A stretch of 47,106 nt of DNA, taken from assembly GCA_040880405.1 (NCBI GenBank), contig JBBDIM010000026.1:1-47106 (forward strand), given 5' to 3'. The stretch is from JBBDIM01 sp040880405. Its GTDB lineage: Bacteria; Planctomycetota; Planctomycetia; Pirellulales; Pirellulaceae. Under the pieces are notes generated by a model. The model saw only the letters and a list, made by a program, of their open reading frames with translations, did no database searches and was not told where the DNA came from. Position numbers and translations under genes: made by a program. Of this stretch, positions 8,352-16,717 are shown piece by piece (positions within the stretch are counted from its first letter, which is position 1; each line of letters opens with the position of its first letter).

Positions 8352-9245
8352 TTACCGCCCGTTTTCGATGCGGCCGCCCCAACCAAGTTTTTCTCGTAGT
8401 GTGCGGTAGTAGCTATGTTCCGGGGTGGCGATCAACTTGAATCGAGGTTCCGCCTGATCGACCAACACGTGATGCTCGGAGGTGATCGGGCTTAAGACCC
8501 TACCATCCACCACCATGCTCATTTTCGCGTCGGCGGAGGTGACTCGCATCTCGAAACAACGATCCCCCGTATCCACCACAGGGCGAATGGTGAGGGTGTG
8601 CGGACTGATCGGCGAGACGACGAAAGCGGTCAAATCAGCTCGCAAGATCGGACCACCCGCTGAGAGGTTATGGGCGGTCGATCCGACCGGGGTGCTGATG
8701 ATCAACCCGTCGCAGCTATATGATGTCGCTAATTGGGAGTCCACGTAAAGGTCAATCGTGTGGATTTGGAAGGGTGGGCCGCCTAAAACGGCCGCTTCGT
8801 TCAATCCAATCCGCTCCGCGACCACCTGCTCTCCCTTGAAAACGCGGCAGCGGAGCATCATGTGCTCGATGACTTTGCACTCACCGCTACAGATCCGGGG
8901 CAATTCATCGATGAACAATTCTTGGGTGAACTGAGCCAAAAAACCCAGTCTTCCCATATTCACGCCCACCACCGGGACCTGCCGCTGCCCCATACTGCGA
9001 GCCGCCGCGAGCAGCGAGCCATCGCCACCGAGCACCACGGCAAAATCGGCCGGGATGGTGGAAAGGTCCGATTTCCACTTCAGATCGACATGGACCAGAT
9101 CGGCGTAGCGGGGCAGGAGCGTCTCTAGACGGTTCGCTTCTTCCTTAACATGCGGCCGATCACCCGCCCCGATCAACATCACCTGGGGACGCTTCGGCGC
9201 GGACCACTCCGGCTTTTTGGGGGACGCGGGATCGACTTTGCTCAT
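8352..9245 (-). CDS. nadK: NAD kinase
   Basis: Phosphorylates NAD to NADP, the only route to NADP in most bacteria. From the ATG at 9243-9245 the protein is 297 residues; this start is preceded by AGGA 8 nt away, whereas an in-frame GTG at 9266 lies in the flank of the repeat at 9264. Diagnostic motifs are GGDGS at 73-77 (nucleotide-binding), GRLGFL at 98-103, the NE pair at about 149-150 and DGLIISTPVGSTAHNLSAGG at about 179-198. Length is normal for the family. It lies downstream of dxs on the same strand, separated by the family B repeat. In many bacteria nadK is a neighbour of the xseAB-ispA-dxs cluster, as here. Confidence 0.93.
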   Translation of the reverse strand: MSKVDPASPKKPEWSAPKRPQVMLIGAGDRPHVKEEANRLETLLPRYADLVHVDLKWKSDLSTIPADFAVVLGGDGSLLAAARSMGQRQVPVVGVNMGRLGFLAQFTQELFIDELPRICSGECKVIEHMMLRCRVFKGEQVVAERIGLNEAAVLGGPPFQIHTIDLYVDSQLATSYSCDGLIISTPVGSTAHNLSAGGPILRADLTAFVVSPISPHTLTIRPVVDTGDRCFEMRVTSADAKMSMVVDGRVLSPITSEHHVLVDQAEPRFKLIATPEHSYYRTLREKLGWGGRIENGR

Positions 9246-9263
9246 GGCTTTAGTCCTCGGCGG

Positions 9264-9364
9264 CACCTTTCGCGAGTGAAAAAGGGGTCAGGACTCTTTT
9301 TAACGACCCGCGATCCATTGGTACACGCGCACCTAAAAAGAGTCCTGACCCCTTTTTCACGGCC
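9264..9364. repeat. 101-bp inverted-repeat element (family B), copy 2
   Basis: Perfect 26-bp inverted repeats at 9276-9301 and 9335-9360 around a 33-nt centre. It matches the copy at 4858-4958 at about 97 of 101 positions. It lies between the dxs stop (9381) and the nadK start (9245), inside what is otherwise one operon, so it may attenuate or process the transcript there. Confidence 0.85.
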
Positions 9365-9380
9365 ACCCGAAACTTTCACC

Positions 9381-11279
9381 CTACCCCGAACTCACGTTCT
9401 CACCCTTCGCCGCCAACTCCTTACAGGTGGCGGCGATCCCATCCGCTTTGAGTTTCAGCTCGGCCAGGATCTCTTCTCGCTCGCCATGTTGCACGAACAT
9501 GTCCGGGATGCCTAGCCGATGAACTCGGCTCGCATCGATGCCCGCTTCATTGGCGGCCTCTAAGACCGCACTACCGAAGCCGGTCATCATGGCCCCTTCT
9601 TCGATGGTGACCACGAAGGGGGAGCTTTGGACTAGCGGCAAAATGGTTTCGGTATCCAGCGGCTTGGCGAACCGGGCATTGACCAGCCCGACTTCCAACC
9701 CTTCCTCACGCAGCAGATCGCACGCCTTTTCTGCCTCGGCGAGCTGCGTGCCGTAGCAGAGGATCACCCCGTCCGCGCCAGACCGGAGGACCTCCGCCTT
9801 GCCGAGCTCGAGCGGGGCACGTTCGCGGCTGAGGTTTTCGACGTTGGTTTTCGGGTAGCGAATCGCCGTGGGATGATCGATCGTCACGGAGAAGTTGATC
9901 ATCTCGGTCAGCTCGTCGGCGTCGCCGGGGGCCATCACCACCATGTTGGGGAAGAGCCGCATGTAGCCGATATCGTAGGTGCCGTGATGGGTCGGACCGT
10001 CAGGGGCGGTCAAACCGGCGCGGTCCATGGTGAAGACAACCGGCAGGTTTTGGAGGGCGACCTCCTGGAAAATTTGGTCGAACCCACGCTGCAGGAAGGT
10101 GCTATAGATGTTGACGATCGGCCGCATCCCTGCCTTGGCCTGGCCTGCGGCAAAGGCGACCGCGTGTGACTCGCAAATTCCGGTGTCGAAGAAACGGTCC
10201 GGGAATTCTTCCCGAATCGGCTCCATCTTCGTCCCTTGGCACATGGCGGCGGTCATCACCGTGACCTTTTCGTTGGACCGCATTAGGTTGGCAATCGCGT
10301 CGCGAGCAAAGTTGGTGTAGGACTTCGAACCACTTGGTTTGGTTACCACCTTGCCGTCTTCCGCCTGGGTGAAGGCGGGGGGCGTGTGGAAGTAAACCGG
10401 ATCTTGCGCGGCGGGTTGATAGCCGTGTCCTTTTTCGGTCACGACATGCAGGAGAATCGGTCCCTTTTGGGTTTTGACCATCTCCAGGTATTTGCGGAGC
10501 AGGGGAATATTGTGGCCATCGATTGGGCCGATGTAGCTAAAGCCCAACTCCTCGAACAGCATCCCGCCATGCAGCCCCGCTTTGACCCCTTCCTTGAGCT
10601 GCGCGAGCAGCCGTTCGGTGGAATCACCCAGGACCGGCACCATGTTCAGGGCCTTTACCACCTCGGACTTGAGGCCCGTATAAAACGGGTTCATCCTCAG
10701 GCGATCAAAGTAATCCGCCATGCCGCCGACTCGGGGGCAAATCGACATCCGGTTGTCATTCAGGATGACGATCAAGTTGCCTGGCACATGGGCGGCGTTG
10801 TTGAGGGCCTCGAACACCATCCCCGAAGGAAACGCCCCATCGCCAATCACCGCCACCGCGTGCCGCTGATCATGCCCTTGCAGGGCGTCGCCACTGCCCA
10901 GTCCCATCACGGTTGAGATACTCGCCCCCGCGTGACCGGTGAGAAACAGGTCGTACTCGCTTTCCTCTGGATTCGGATAGCCGGCCAAACCGCCGGCTGT
11001 TCGGATGGAGGAGAAGTTGGCGTAGCGACCGGTGATCAGCTTGTGCGGGTAAACCTGATGCCCTGTGTCCCAGATCAACCGATCCTGCGCAAAATCGAAG
11101 GTGCGATGCAGCGCGATGCAAAGTTCCACCACACCCAGGTTCGAGGCGAAGTGTGCGGTTCGCGTGGCCACCAAGTTACACAGCACATCCCGAATCTCGC
11201 CTGCGAGCTGGACGAGCTGCCGGTTGGACAGGCCGTCCAAGTCGCGAGGGGATTCGATTTTCGAGAGCATTTCGTGCAT
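9381..11279 (-). CDS. dxs: 1-deoxy-D-xylulose-5-phosphate synthase
   Basis: Condenses pyruvate and glyceraldehyde-3-phosphate into DXP, the first step of the MEP isoprenoid pathway and of thiamine and pyridoxal synthesis. The 632-residue length is typical. The thiamine diphosphate motif runs from GDGAF (146-150) to NDN (174-176). The catalytic glutamate is E370 in ICESHAVAFAAG, and DRAG (419-422) and DGPTHHG (427-433) are present. The GDG motif is followed by FPSGM rather than the common MTAGM or LTGGM, and E370 is followed by SH rather than QH, so this is a divergent DXS. It starts 6 nt after the ispA stop, so translation is probably coupled. Confidence 0.95.
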   Translation of the reverse strand: MHEMLSKIESPRDLDGLSNRQLVQLAGEIRDVLCNLVATRTAHFASNLGVVELCIALHRTFDFAQDRLIWDTGHQVYPHKLITGRYANFSSIRTAGGLAGYPNPEESEYDLFLTGHAGASISTVMGLGSGDALQGHDQRHAVAVIGDGAFPSGMVFEALNNAAHVPGNLIVILNDNRMSICPRVGGMADYFDRLRMNPFYTGLKSEVVKALNMVPVLGDSTERLLAQLKEGVKAGLHGGMLFEELGFSYIGPIDGHNIPLLRKYLEMVKTQKGPILLHVVTEKGHGYQPAAQDPVYFHTPPAFTQAEDGKVVTKPSGSKSYTNFARDAIANLMRSNEKVTVMTAAMCQGTKMEPIREEFPDRFFDTGICESHAVAFAAGQAKAGMRPIVNIYSTFLQRGFDQIFQEVALQNLPVVFTMDRAGLTAPDGPTHHGTYDIGYMRLFPNMVVMAPGDADELTEMINFSVTIDHPTAIRYPKTNVENLSRERAPLELGKAEVLRSGADGVILCYGTQLAEAEKACDLLREEGLEVGLVNARFAKPLDTETILPLVQSSPFVVTIEEGAMMTGFGSAVLEAANEAGIDASRVHRLGIPDMFVQHGEREEILAELKLKADGIAATCKELAAKGENVSSG

Positions 11280-11285
11280 TGTGGC

Positions 11286-12185
11286 TCAATGATTCCTTTC
11301 CAACACGTACCGGGCAAGCGACTTGAGCGACGTCGACCGCGACTCAATCGGGCTCAACGCCTCACACGCTTCTTCTACCAATTGTTCGGCCTTTTGCCGA
11401 CTTTGTTCAATCCCCCACAGGCCGGGGTAGGTCATTTTGCCCCGATCCTGGTCTTTTCCGACGCGTTTTCCCATGCTTTGCTGGTCCCCTTGGACATCGA
11501 GCAGGTCGTCCGTGATTTGGAAGGCGAGTCCCAAGCATTGGCCATAGGTGGTGAGTCCCTGGAGCGTTTCCTCGTCGGCCTCCGCCACGATTCCTCCTAA
11601 GCGAAGCGAAACGGTAATCATCGCGCCGGTCTTGCGGCGATGAATCGCCTGGAGCAACTCCACGTCTCCCTCGGCGGCATGTTGGTGCAGCAGGTCGTCT
11701 GCCTGGCCTCCCACCAACTGGCACGGCCCGGCGGCGTAGGCCAACTCTCGCACGCCGCGCCCAACAATTTCCGCTTTGGGAAATCCCTTGGCCAGCACCT
11801 CAAAGGACAATGCCAACAGGGCATCTCCCGCGAGGATGGCGGTCGCCTCGTCGAACTGACGATGGCAGGTCGGACGGCCGCGCCGCAGATCGTCGTCATC
11901 CATCGCCGGCAGATCGTCGTGAATCAGCGAATAAGCGTGGATCATCTCAACCGCACACGCGGCCGGCATCCCACGCCTATAGTCCGACCCGCAGGCCTCG
12001 GTCGCCATTAACGCCAACAGGGGCCTTAAACGCTTACCTGGGGCCAACAAACTGTAGCGAATCGCCTCGCGCAATCGGTCCGGACATGACTGGTCGAACC
12101 GGGTATGGAGCTTGAGCGCCTCGTCGATTTCTTCCCGCCACCGGCGCGATAGCTCAGCGAAGGATTGTAGGGAAGCCTGGGACAT
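11286..12185 (-). CDS. ispA: Polyprenyl (farnesyl/geranylgeranyl) diphosphate synthase
   Basis: Elongates DMAPP with IPP to make farnesyl or longer prenyl diphosphates for undecaprenyl, quinone and hopanoid synthesis. The start ATG at 12183-12185 (299 residues) is preceded by GGAG with a 5-nt gap; a GTG 45 bp upstream is in frame but has no better signal. Motifs are GKRLRP at about 50-55, the first Asp-rich motif DDLPAMDDDDLRRGRP starting at about 90, and the second DDLLD at about 226-230. Product chain length cannot be fixed from sequence. It sits between xseB and dxs in the common bacterial order xseA-xseB-ispA-dxs. Confidence 0.92.
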   Translation of the reverse strand: MSQASLQSFAELSRRWREEIDEALKLHTRFDQSCPDRLREAIRYSLLAPGKRLRPLLALMATEACGSDYRRGMPAACAVEMIHAYSLIHDDLPAMDDDDLRRGRPTCHRQFDEATAILAGDALLALSFEVLAKGFPKAEIVGRGVRELAYAAGPCQLVGGQADDLLHQHAAEGDVELLQAIHRRKTGAMITVSLRLGGIVAEADEETLQGLTTYGQCLGLAFQITDDLLDVQGDQQSMGKRVGKDQDRGKMTYPGLWGIEQSRQKAEQLVEEACEALSPIESRSTSLKSLARYVLERNH

Positions 12186-12253
12186 TGCATCTCCGTTGTT
12201 TCCAAGATCTTCCGCGCGGCGGACACGCACCGCGCGACATCGACCTATTTATT

Positions 12254-12649
12254 CTAAAACAGCTGTGGCGAGTCGTCCACGTCGCCACTTGCCGGTTTCG
12301 CCTTGCTTCGGGAAGCTGCTGGGCGGCGGCCCTCGGTGGAAGTCCGTCGTCGGCTCCGGCTTTCCCCCTTTTCTTCGAGAGATTCCTCCTCTTCGTCGTA
12401 CGGCTGGGTAATCGGATTCCCTTCGGCGTCGATCCCCGAAAGCAGCTCAATCTTCCGCTCGCTCTCTTGGAGCACGCCGTGGCAGCTTTTGAGGATACGG
12501 ATCCCGAGCTCATATTGTTTGAGCGACTCTTCCAGGCCCAACTGGCCCGATTCGAGTTGCCCTACAATCTGGTCCAACTGTTCCAATTGCTCCTCGAAGC
12601 TTTGCCCTTCGACTTGCGCGTCGCTGCCTGATTTTTTCTTCGCCATCAT
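12254..12649 (-). CDS. xseB: Exodeoxyribonuclease VII small subunit
   Basis: The small helical subunit that stabilises XseA in exonuclease VII, which degrades single-stranded DNA. The family region is at about 17-75 (FEEQLEQLDQIVGQLESGQL, then LEESLKQYELGI). At 131 residues it is longer than the usual 70-85 because of a charged, low-complexity tail (about 83-131) rich in Glu, Ser, Arg and Lys. The start ATG overlaps the xseA stop (ATGATG over TGA), indicating translational coupling. Identification is secure; the tail has no assigned function. Confidence 0.93.
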   Translation of the reverse strand: MMAKKKSGSDAQVEGQSFEEQLEQLDQIVGQLESGQLGLEESLKQYELGIRILKSCHGVLQESERKIELLSGIDAEGNPITQPYDEEEESLEEKGESRSRRRTSTEGRRPAASRSKAKPASGDVDDSPQLF

Positions 12650-13914
12650 GAATCCGATCCTGCCTGTTCACCCTGATCGTCAATATCGAGCGACTCAACG
12701 CGACTGCGAAACCTACCCTGTGCCAAAATCGTTTCGACCACATCCCCGGCGGTCAACTGGCTCGCCTGATGGATTACCTCCGCGCGCTCGTTACGCGTCA
12801 CGGAGTACCCCCTGGCCAACACCTTCAGCGGCGAAAGGGCCTCCAATTGAGCCGCCGCTTGGGAAATTTTACCCTGGGCCACGTTCATTCTATTTCGCAC
12901 GGCGCGGGTCGCCTGGGCCTCTATGTCGTCCAGCAGTCGTTGCCGCTCATGAATTTTGTCGAAAGGTCGGCGGAAGACGCGATGCTCCGCGTATCGCGCG
13001 AGTTGTAGCCTGGCTTGCCGCAGCGTGCCATGCAGGCCGCGGCCGAGACGCTGGCGGATGCTGGCCATTCGCTCAGTCAATTCGACACTCGAGGGGACGA
13101 CTAACTCGGCGGCCTCACTCGGCGTCAAGGCGCGGACGTCGGCGACTAGGTCGCTTAATGTGACATCAATCTCGTGACCGACCGCAGAGACGGTCGGAAT
13201 GCGAGAAGCGGCGATCGCCCGGACCACTTGTTCGTCGTTGAAGCACCACAGGTCCTCCATGCTTCCGCCACCTCGGCCGACCACCAAGACATCAGGCGGC
13301 TCGCGGAGTTGGTTCGCCTGCCGGATTCCGGCGACGATCTCGCGCGGGGCCTGATCTCCTTGCACCTTGGCCGGGATCACCAGCACTTCAATGTTCGGAT
13401 AGCGCCGCCGGAGGACTTCCAGGAAATCACGTATCGCCGCTCCCGTAGGACTGGTTACAAAGGCAATCCGCCGAGGGAACCGAGGCAGGGGGCGTTTGCG
13501 ATCTGGATCGAACAATCCCTCGGCCGCCAGCTTGGCCTGAAGTTTTCGCAGGGCCAACTGCAAACCTCCCACGCCACGGGGCTCTACCTCGCGAATGACC
13601 AATTGGTAACTGCCACGGGGTGGATAAACATCGAGCCCACCCAGGCAAAGCACATCCTGGCCATCCTCCAGGTCGAACGTCAATCGACTGGCGGACCCTT
13701 TCCACAGCACGGCGCGGATCTGGGCGTCTTCGTCCTTGAGCGTCAGGTAGATATGCCCGGAGCGGGGCTGCGCAAGATTCGAGATCTCGCCGCTAACCCA
13801 GACCGAAGGAACCGCCATTTCAAGCGTTCCTTTGATAATCTGAGTCAACTGCGAGACAGACAGAACCGATTTTGAATCCCCGGTTGCTTCCCACGGGGGT
13901 ACCGTGACATCCAT
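12646..13914 (-). CDS. xseA: Exodeoxyribonuclease VII large subunit
   Basis: Catalytic subunit of exonuclease VII, acting on single-stranded DNA in repair and in clearing toxic ssDNA. The 422-residue protein has the N-terminal OB fold (about 15-112, with VSGEISNL and YPPRGSYQL) and the catalytic region with VTSPTGAAIRD at 153-163, GRGGGSMEDLW at 213-223 and GHEIDVTLSDLVADVRA at 246-262. A coiled-coil region follows (about 270-390). It is the first gene of the xseA-xseB-ispA-dxs-nadK run and overlaps xseB by 4 nt. Confidence 0.95.
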   Translation of the reverse strand: MDVTVPPWEATGDSKSVLSVSQLTQIIKGTLEMAVPSVWVSGEISNLAQPRSGHIYLTLKDEDAQIRAVLWKGSASRLTFDLEDGQDVLCLGGLDVYPPRGSYQLVIREVEPRGVGGLQLALRKLQAKLAAEGLFDPDRKRPLPRFPRRIAFVTSPTGAAIRDFLEVLRRRYPNIEVLVIPAKVQGDQAPREIVAGIRQANQLREPPDVLVVGRGGGSMEDLWCFNDEQVVRAIAASRIPTVSAVGHEIDVTLSDLVADVRALTPSEAAELVVPSSVELTERMASIRQRLGRGLHGTLRQARLQLARYAEHRVFRRPFDKIHERQRLLDDIEAQATRAVRNRMNVAQGKISQAAAQLEALSPLKVLARGYSVTRNERAEVIHQASQLTAGDVVETILAQGRFRSRVESLDIDDQGEQAGSDS

Positions 13915-14073
13915 GCGATTGTCGCTATTAGGTGGTAATTCGTGCGGATGATAGCGTACCAGAGTGGGACGAAAAAGAAAGAGAGCGGGCAGTGGGGCAA
14001 GTTGCGAGGCGTTCTAGTTTGGGGTCGTACCGGCGGTCCAACCAATCAGAGTTTACAGGTGGCATTGGTTGCT

Positions 14074-14424
14074 GGGCGCCATGCCCACGCCCGGAAAGCG
14101 TGGGCATGTTTGGGCGTGATAATCCTTTCTTGCAACGACGCCAGATGGAACCAGCGATGGCGTCCAGACTTTCCGGAAGAGGAACGATCATCTCTCACTT
14201 CACCAGGCAGCTTGCGCTGCTCTGTAATTATTGGAAAATGAAAAATGGAGATTGAAAAATGAAAAATAAAAGCGGCAGGGCGCGAGCCCTCCGGTTTTTG
14301 GCGTGAACATTCTCCAATGGCAACGCCGTCTGATGGAACGCGAGACGGCGTCCGGACTTCCCGGAAGAGACATGATCCTCTCTCACTTCTCATGCCCACG
14401 TTGGAGGGCGTGGGCATGGCACCC
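14074..14424. repeat. Composite family A repeat, copy 3 (351 bp)
   Basis: The right end (14391-14424) is the standard 34-bp terminus. The left end (14074-14108) is diverged: the loop differs, but the stem is kept and even gains a pair (CATGCCCACGC/GCGTGGGCATG). Inside, two related segments near 14147-14205 and 14334-14390 flank an A-rich spacer, so this copy seems to be a fusion of two partial elements. With its surroundings it fills 13915-14460 between xseA and the acyltransferase gene; I see no gene there. Confidence 0.75.
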
Positions 14425-14460
14425 GAGGATCTAGCGGTGAATGCCACCCGTGGAGACGAT

Positions 14461-15300
14461 TTACGCCACCTCGCGGGATTCGTCCCAGATTTTCAACTCG
14501 GTTGGCGGCTGGGCGTCGGTGGCTGGTGGTCGATCCTGAGCGTGGCACCTCCAGTAGATTTCGGTCTTACAGGCCTCTCGATTGGACGCCAGCGGGGTGG
14601 GTGTGGCGAGCGTCGCAATTTCACCTTCGCCTCGCAGCCCCGATTCGGCCCACTGCTCCGCTTGAGTCGTTAGATGATTGAGCTGACTCTCAACCCAGGT
14701 GCGATGCCACTCCACCTCCGACTTTTCCAGCCCCGGCGGAATCCGCAGCGCTGGCCCCATGATGCAGCGGGCCCGCGAGCCTGGCCGGGGGACCGCGAAC
14801 CGGTCCCAGGTTCTCATTCGCCAGGGCCGATCGAACCCAAAGCCCATCGGAATCAAGGGCAATTGCAATTTGGAAGCGAGATAAATCGGCCCAGGGGCCA
14901 TTCGGCGACGAGGCCCCCGCGGACCATCGGGGGTAATCGCCAGATGTTTCGTTTCGGAAACTTTCAGCAGTTGCTTCAGCGCCGCCGTGCTGCCCCAGTT
15001 CGAGGAGCCGCGGACCGTGTCAAACCCCATGTACCCCGCGGCGTGAGCCAGCCATTCCGCGTCGCGATGACGGCTCAGCAGCATTGCGATATCGCAGTGG
15101 CCGCGTAAGAAGAAGGGGATCGTGATGTACTCGTGCCAGAAAACATAGATCCCCCGCTCCCCAATCCAGGGACTGGCCGGATCGACCTCCGGTTGAAGCA
15201 GCATGCCCCGCACATCCATGCTGCTCATCATCGCGCGGACAAACCCAAACAGCGCGAATCCGCCGCAGCGTGCGATCAGGGGATTATGATATTGGGCCAT
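14461..15300 (-). CDS. Lysophospholipid acyltransferase family protein (DUF374)
   Basis: About 279 residues from the ATG at 15298-15300, which has AAGGA 4-5 nt upstream. DUF374 proteins belong to the LPLAT superfamily, membrane-associated acyltransferases of lipid or lipid A metabolism. The region YVFWHEYITIPFF carries the HX4-like catalytic histidine, although the usual aspartate of HX4D is not evident. ITPDGPRGPRRRMAPG is the hallmark second motif of this subfamily. The tail after about residue 215 is Pro/Ala-rich and unlikely to be structured. It starts 31 bp after dapF and is probably cotranscribed with it. The acyl acceptor is unknown. Confidence 0.8.
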   Translation of the reverse strand: MAQYHNPLIARCGGFALFGFVRAMMSSMDVRGMLLQPEVDPASPWIGERGIYVFWHEYITIPFFLRGHCDIAMLLSRHRDAEWLAHAAGYMGFDTVRGSSNWGSTAALKQLLKVSETKHLAITPDGPRGPRRRMAPGPIYLASKLQLPLIPMGFGFDRPWRMRTWDRFAVPRPGSRARCIMGPALRIPPGLEKSEVEWHRTWVESQLNHLTTQAEQWAESGLRGEGEIATLATPTPLASNREACKTEIYWRCHAQDRPPATDAQPPTELKIWDESREVA

Positions 15301-15331
15301 GGCTTCCTTGCCCCCACCGGTACCTGGAAAA

Positions 15332-16201
15332 TTAAACGGTCGCTTGCGGAGCCCGCAAGGCCGCGGGGACATTCCACTGGCCAGAGAAAACCTCTTCCGC
15401 CGGGCCGGTCATGTAGACGCTGGGATCCTCTTCGCCCCACTCCAGGATCAGATCTCCCCCGAGCAGATGATTTAAGATCCGCCGCTGGAGCTTGCCTGTT
15501 AATACACCCGCCACGCAGACGGCGCTCGCGCCGGTTCCGCAGGCCAAGGTTTCCCCGGAGCCTCGCTCCCAGGTTCGCTGCCGCACCTCATTGGGCGAGA
15601 TGATCTCGACGAATTCGACGTTGACCCGAGCAGGAAATTCCGGGGCATGTTCGATCTTGGGCCCCAACCCCAGGACCAACTCGTCGTCCGCCTGGTCGAC
15701 GAAAATCACGCAGTGGGGATTTCCCATCGAGACACAGGTCACTTCCAGTTCCCGGCCGGCCACGACCAGTTTCTGGCTCACCACTGGGCTTTGGCTGAAT
15801 GTGGTGGGGATTTTCGCCGCGTCTAAGATTGGTGGGCCCATGTTCACGCGAACCTGCGTGGCCAGGTTGTCCTCAATCACCAGTTCCACGGCCAACACGC
15901 CGGCCCCGGTTTCTAGACGCAGGTCCGGCTTACGGGCGATGTTGTGGTCGTAAACATACTTGGCGACGCACCGCAGCCCGTTGCCGCACATCTCCGCCTC
16001 GGAACCATCGGCGTTGAACATCCGCATTCGCGCGTCGGCAATGTCCGAGGGCTCGATCAGGATCAATCCATCCCCGCCGATCCCAAAATGGCGATCCGAG
16101 ACCATAGGCGCGAGTTGCGAGGGTGGGGCGGGCAGAGCCTCTTCGAAAGTATTGACATACACGTAGTCGTTTCCGGCTCCGTGCATCTTCGTAAATCGCA
16201 T
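15332..16201 (-). CDS. dapF: Diaminopimelate epimerase
   Basis: Converts LL- to meso-diaminopimelate for lysine and peptidoglycan synthesis. The 289-residue protein starts MRFTKMHGAGNDYVYV, as typical for the family. Both catalytic cysteines are present: C72 in MCGNGLRC and C221 in ACGTGASAVCV. The substrate-binding WERGSGET lies at 211-218. Presence of DapF matches recent evidence that planctomycetes make peptidoglycan. The acyltransferase gene follows 31 bp downstream. Confidence 0.95.
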   Translation of the reverse strand: MRFTKMHGAGNDYVYVNTFEEALPAPPSQLAPMVSDRHFGIGGDGLILIEPSDIADARMRMFNADGSEAEMCGNGLRCVAKYVYDHNIARKPDLRLETGAGVLAVELVIEDNLATQVRVNMGPPILDAAKIPTTFSQSPVVSQKLVVAGRELEVTCVSMGNPHCVIFVDQADDELVLGLGPKIEHAPEFPARVNVEFVEIISPNEVRQRTWERGSGETLACGTGASAVCVAGVLTGKLQRRILNHLLGGDLILEWGEEDPSVYMTGPAEEVFSGQWNVPAALRAPQATV

Positions 16202-16341
16202 GGGAAAGGACCTGAGCCTTCAAAGGTGGGGAATCACCATCTGGACAATACTGCGCGGGATAACCCATTAGCATACCCGAAAACCGCAATCGGTTCTAAG
16301 ACCACTCAGGGCCAAATTTGAATTTCAGAGCGCGCGGTGAA

Positions 16342-16683
16342 CTAGCCGCTGAGATCGAGATTTCCACCCCGTTGGCCGGTCGGATCTTTACTTTGGGAGC
16401 CTCCCCCGCCGCAGGAATCGTCGTCGTGGGCCGATGGGTCGTCGTGCGAACCCGCCGGTTTCTCCCAAGCGCGGCGGCCATCCGCATCGCGGTCCGAGGT
16501 TTTTTCGCTCTCCTCGGGGTCTCCCACACCGGCCGCTTTTTCCGCCTTTTCGGCCGATTCGACCTGTCGCGATTGGTCGCGTGAGGCCTGCTGGTTCCGA
16601 TTAACCTCCGAGCTACTATTTTGCGCCAGCGGGCTAGCAGCTAGCGAGCTGGCGATTCCCATGGCTCCCGGTCCAATACTCAT
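16342..16683 (-). CDS. Small hydrophilic hypothetical protein
   Basis: A 113-residue protein starting at the ATG at 16681-16683, with GGAGAGGG about 8 nt upstream. The N-terminus MSIGPGAMGIASSLAASPLA is small-residue-rich; the rest is very polar, with the block DRDADGRRAWE in the middle and GNLDLSG at the very end. I recall similar short proteins in planctomycetes, but no function. It lies 34 bp before the start-side... more precisely, the AsmA-like gene upstream on the same strand ends at 16718, so the two are probably cotranscribed. A reading frame on the opposite strand overlaps but lacks any recognisable feature. Confidence 0.55.
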   Translation of the reverse strand: MSIGPGAMGIASSLAASPLAQNSSSEVNRNQQASRDQSRQVESAEKAEKAAGVGDPEESEKTSDRDADGRRAWEKPAGSHDDPSAHDDDSCGGGGSQSKDPTGQRGGNLDLSG

Positions 16684-16717
16684 CCGATTCACCCTCTCCA
16701 CCTGAATTGAATCAAGC

